Source: Deltaproteobacteria bacterium
GTDB taxonomy: Bacteria; Myxococcota_A; Polyangia; Polyangiales; Polyangiaceae
DNA: 64,000 bases
NCBI GenBank assembly: GCA_016218915.1
Contig: JACRCQ010000063.1
Location: forward strand, 1 to 64,000
Direction of reading: 5' to 3'
Within the stretch, counting starts at the first letter, position 1. Each line of letters begins with the position of its first letter. The notes beneath the pieces were generated by a model. That model was not told where the DNA came from. It did not search any database and saw nothing but the letters and a program-made list of their open reading frames with translations. The translations under genes were made by a program, and so were the position numbers. Of the stretch, positions 61,804-64,000 are shown one piece after another.

Positions 61804-63060
61804 ATGAGAGTCCCGAGCGTTTGGCCGACTGTTTGCTGGCTTCTCTTGTCGGCCCTCGCCCTCGGATCCTGCAAGGGGAAGGCCACATCCGAGACGCAGG
61901 TCGAACCGAGCGGGGATGCCGGCTCGATTGGTCTGCCGGATGCCTGGGACGGTGCGCCTGGTGACGTTTCCGATGTGTCAGAGGCAGAGACCGCCGTCGA
62001 TGCGGAAGCCGGGGTTCCCTGCGTGCAAGATTGCTGGCGTAGGACTTCACCCTCCGGGCTCATTGAGCCGTCAGTGGGCGAACATCCTGCGTCCGCGCGT
62101 ACAAGCAAGGGCATTCTCTTCTACGGCGGCCGATACCGCGACTGGGAAGTCGACATGGCGGTGACGCACGGCACGATCTACGATAGTGCCTCCGATACGT
62201 GGCACGAAATTGCGAAAGGGGGCCCATACTGCTCGTGCGACTCCATGTTTGCGTGGACGGGTACGACGCTAGCAGTGGTAGATTCGATGTTTGACCTGAT
62301 CAGCACGTACGATCCGGTCGCGGACAAGTGGACAGACATTTCCGATACGTCGGGCTACGACGTCTGGCCGCGGAAACTGGCGTGGGCGTCGGACATGGGC
62401 GTGCTTCTTGGCGCAAAGGGCGCCAACGGCGCATGCGGGGCGGTCTACTCTCCGGCCAAGGACGCCTGGACCGGTATCAAACCGCCGGATTCCACCGCTT
62501 GCCGCTACGAGGCGCTTGTCGTGTCGATTGGTGCGCGAGTGTTCGTGTGGGGCGGCGCACTCGAGCCCAATGGCTCCGCGGTGAACACCGGATGGCTCTA
62601 CGATCCTGTTGCCGACACCTGGACGCCAACCACGACCAAAGGCGCCCCAAGCGCCCGCACGAAGCCAAGCGGGCTCTGGACTGGCACGGAAGTGATCTTG
62701 TGGGAGCCTTCGAGCTTCGGTGCAGGTGACAGCGCCTCATACGATCCTGATGCGGATTCTTGGCGTCCAATCGCTTCGCCGGGTCCAGCGCTCGACCCGA
62801 GCCCATTCTCGAACGTGCTTCCCACACCGGCGTGGGGTGACGATCGAATGTACGTATGGGACGGGAGTATCCAGAAGGGTGCGGTGTATGACGTGTCGCA
62901 CGATGAGTGGACAATGATGAGTGAAATCGGTGCGCCGCTGCACCGCGCAAATCCAGCAGTGATCTGGACGGGGTCGGAGCTGATGGTCTGGGGTGGACGA
63001 TATCTCTACGGGGAAACCAACGAAGGCTGGCTCTACAGCCCGCCTCCTGCGAAGAAGTGA
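61804..63060 (+). CDS. Kelch-type beta-propeller lipoprotein
   Basis: 418 residues. ATG 61804 is chosen because a GGAGG site lies 5 bp upstream; an ATG at 61792 overlaps the previous stop. Lipobox LALGSC. An acidic Ala/Ser/Asp linker follows, then Kelch/galactose-oxidase-like repeats: YDPVADKWTDIS, YDPVADTWTPTT, YDPDADSWRPIA, YDVSHDEWTMMS, with GG doublets (YGGRYRD, VWGGALEP, VWGGRYLY). A surface binding protein co-expressed with the preceding propeller. Confidence 0.8.
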   Translation: MRVPSVWPTVCWLLLSALALGSCKGKATSETQVEPSGDAGSIGLPDAWDGAPGDVSDVSEAETAVDAEAGVPCVQDCWRRTSPSGLIEPSVGEHPASARTSKGILFYGGRYRDWEVDMAVTHGTIYDSASDTWHEIAKGGPYCSCDSMFAWTGTTLAVVDSMFDLISTYDPVADKWTDISDTSGYDVWPRKLAWASDMGVLLGAKGANGACGAVYSPAKDAWTGIKPPDSTACRYEALVVSIGARVFVWGGALEPNGSAVNTGWLYDPVADTWTPTTTKGAPSARTKPSGLWTGTEVILWEPSSFGAGDSASYDPDADSWRPIASPGPALDPSPFSNVLPTPAWGDDRMYVWDGSIQKGAVYDVSHDEWTMMSEIGAPLHRANPAVIWTGSELMVWGGRYLYGETNEGWLYSPPPAKK

Positions 63061-63103
63061 TGCCGACTTCGGGAGTCCTCGTGTGTACGAGCCAGATCAA
63101 AGA

Positions 63104-63163
63104 CGCGCGAAAGCGTACGCTGAGGGGAGGAAGGGTGGATCCCTGCGAATCTACTTCGCGCGC
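63104..63163. repeat. ~60 bp hairpin repeat, copy C
   Basis: Arms ACGCGCGAAAG and CTTCGCGCGC inverted, loop with AAGGGTGGATCCCTGCGA. It aligns with copy A at 58317 over the whole element. It follows the broken transposase by ~50 bp. Confidence 0.65.
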
Positions 63164-63212
63164 AGTGGCGATTCTCGCTCAGCCCGCCTTCCGTCGACAA
63201 GCGCACTCGACG

Positions 63213-63446
63213 ATCCCAGCCGCGGGGCATCAACGCCTCCAGTCCACCGCGCTGGTAGTCGTAGTGCCACGTTTCGATCGTGCGCTCGCTGAGCTGGACC
63301 TGACGCCCGTCGGGCATCCGATGCACACGCGCTGCAGCTGCGCACAGGTATGCCCGCACGTCGCCGTGTTCGAGCCGCGCGCTCATCAGCGGCCCCAGCA
63401 CTCCGAGCTTCCAAAGCGCGAGCTGTCTTCGGCTCTCTTCGTCCAC
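63213..63446 (-). pseudogene. Broken transposase (N-terminal HTH part)
   Basis: From GTG 63446 about 78 residues match the N terminus of a DDE-type transposase family with an HTH (DEESRRQLALWKLGVLGPL, then RMPDGRQVQLSERTIETWHY and DYQRGGLEALMPR). After this the frame loses similarity, although it stays open to 63033, and the catalytic core is absent. The family is usually ~450 residues. It is probably an IS remnant with the DUF6431-like gene upstream. Confidence 0.55.
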
Positions 63447-63518
63447 GCCCCAGAAGCTACGGAAAACCTGCCGCCACAAACGGTGGGATCCGATCCGGGA
63501 ACCCGCGCTGTCCCATGG

Positions 63519-64000
63519 TCACGCGGAACCTGCCCACCGCCACATGAGACGAATCCCCCGCTCGAGCCGGTCCACAAGCGCGGCAAGGGTGGCGAGCCGC
63601 CATAGCACCGGGATACCGAGCTGCACGGCATGCTCTCGCACCAACGCTGTCCTGGTGGCGTTCACACCGACGGCTGCACCCACGGCCTGCACGGCCTGTG
63701 TGCCGCGGCTCGCCAGCAGCACCATCAGTTGTCTCGCCGAGGACCTGAGTCTCGCCATCCAGCGCTGCCGGGTGCGCGTCGGCGGCTCCGGCGCCTCGGT
63801 CGGCGCGGCGATCTCGGGCTGGGTTGCATGCGCGATCGGCTCCCATCCCCACCATAGGTTCCGGGCCAGGAAAGCGGGCAACACGCGCCAGGTAGCCCGG
63901 CACTCGGGGTTGGCGCAAATGAAGCGCAACACCGTGAGCACCGCCACCAGGATCAGCCCACGTGGGTGGCGCTCCAGCCGGTCGTGAACATGCAACGAGG
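63519..64000 (-). CDS. Partial DUF6431-like IS-associated protein
   Basis: At least 158 residues, open through the window's right end, so its start lies outside. RHPRGLILVAVLTVLRFICA, then NPECRATWRVLPAFLARNLW has the zinc-finger-like Cys pair and VLPAFLARxLW motif of DUF6431 proteins, which are usually the first gene of an IS with the transposase family remnant seen at 63213. The remainder is helical. Confidence 0.5.
   Translation of the reverse strand, partial: SLHVHDRLERHPRGLILVAVLTVLRFICANPECRATWRVLPAFLARNLWWGWEPIAHATQPEIAAPTEAPEPPTRTRQRWMARLRSSARQLMVLLASRGTQAVQAVGAAVGVNATRTALVREHAVQLGIPVLWRLATLAALVDRLERGIRLMWRWAGSA

Overview
This 64 kb window has high G+C content and dense genes. It reads like a chromosome segment of a myxobacterium (Myxococcota, probably the Polyangiales side). 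The evidence is the many lipoproteins with long Gly/Ala/Thr linkers or Cys-rich repeats, a Roadblock/LC7 protein, a eukaryote-type Ser/Thr kinase and a PP2C phosphatase, a sigma-54 activator, histidine kinases without receivers beside them, and an AKP-rich histone-like protein. This is inferred from gene content; there is no rRNA to confirm it.

The left two thirds (1-43.5 kb) look like core or stable accessory chromosome. In order they hold: a Roadblock protein with a degenerate histidine-kinase-like partner; a translationally coupled pair of unknown proteins; an FGE-like lipoprotein; a GH113-like glycosidase; a PHB-depolymerase-like lipoprotein; the complete RNA-repair locus rtcB-rtcA with divergent rtcR and a near-consensus sigma-54 promoter; an MltB-type transglycosylase; a 771-residue zinc-ribbon protein; an APC permease; Cys-rich lipoproteins; and a four-gene overlapping operon (HD domain, sigma-region-4-like HTH, nucleotidyltransferase, DIP1984 family). 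These are followed by a MEMO-family lipoprotein, a PP2C phosphatase, a guaB-methyltransferase-MMPL-pyrH operon, a Ser/Thr kinase, a YjfI-like/PspA/Ca2+-ATPase run, secreted proteins, a cytochrome P460-like lipoprotein and trmL.

At 43.55 kb a tRNA-Arg(CCG) gene marks the left end of a genomic island. A tyrosine integrase runs antisense into the tRNA, so its last ~22 codons are the tRNA sequence, and an excisionase-like gene lies next to it. The island (43.6 kb to at least the window end) carries mostly unknown genes, two histidine kinases, an EAL protein, a histone-like protein, two secreted beta-propeller lipoproteins, a duplicated histidine-kinase fragment, a repeated ~60 bp hairpin, and at its right edge a broken transposase with a DUF6431-like partner. 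I found no matching right attachment site in the window.

Two things stand out as possibly undescribed. One is the HD/HTH/NTase/DIP1984 operon, which looks like a small nucleic-acid or nucleotide-modifying system and lies ~8 kb from the Rtc RNA-repair locus. The other is a family of intergenic elements bounded by inverted arrays of a variable heptamer (GGCTNCR), present at four places in the left part, two of which also share a MITE-like core in opposite orientations.
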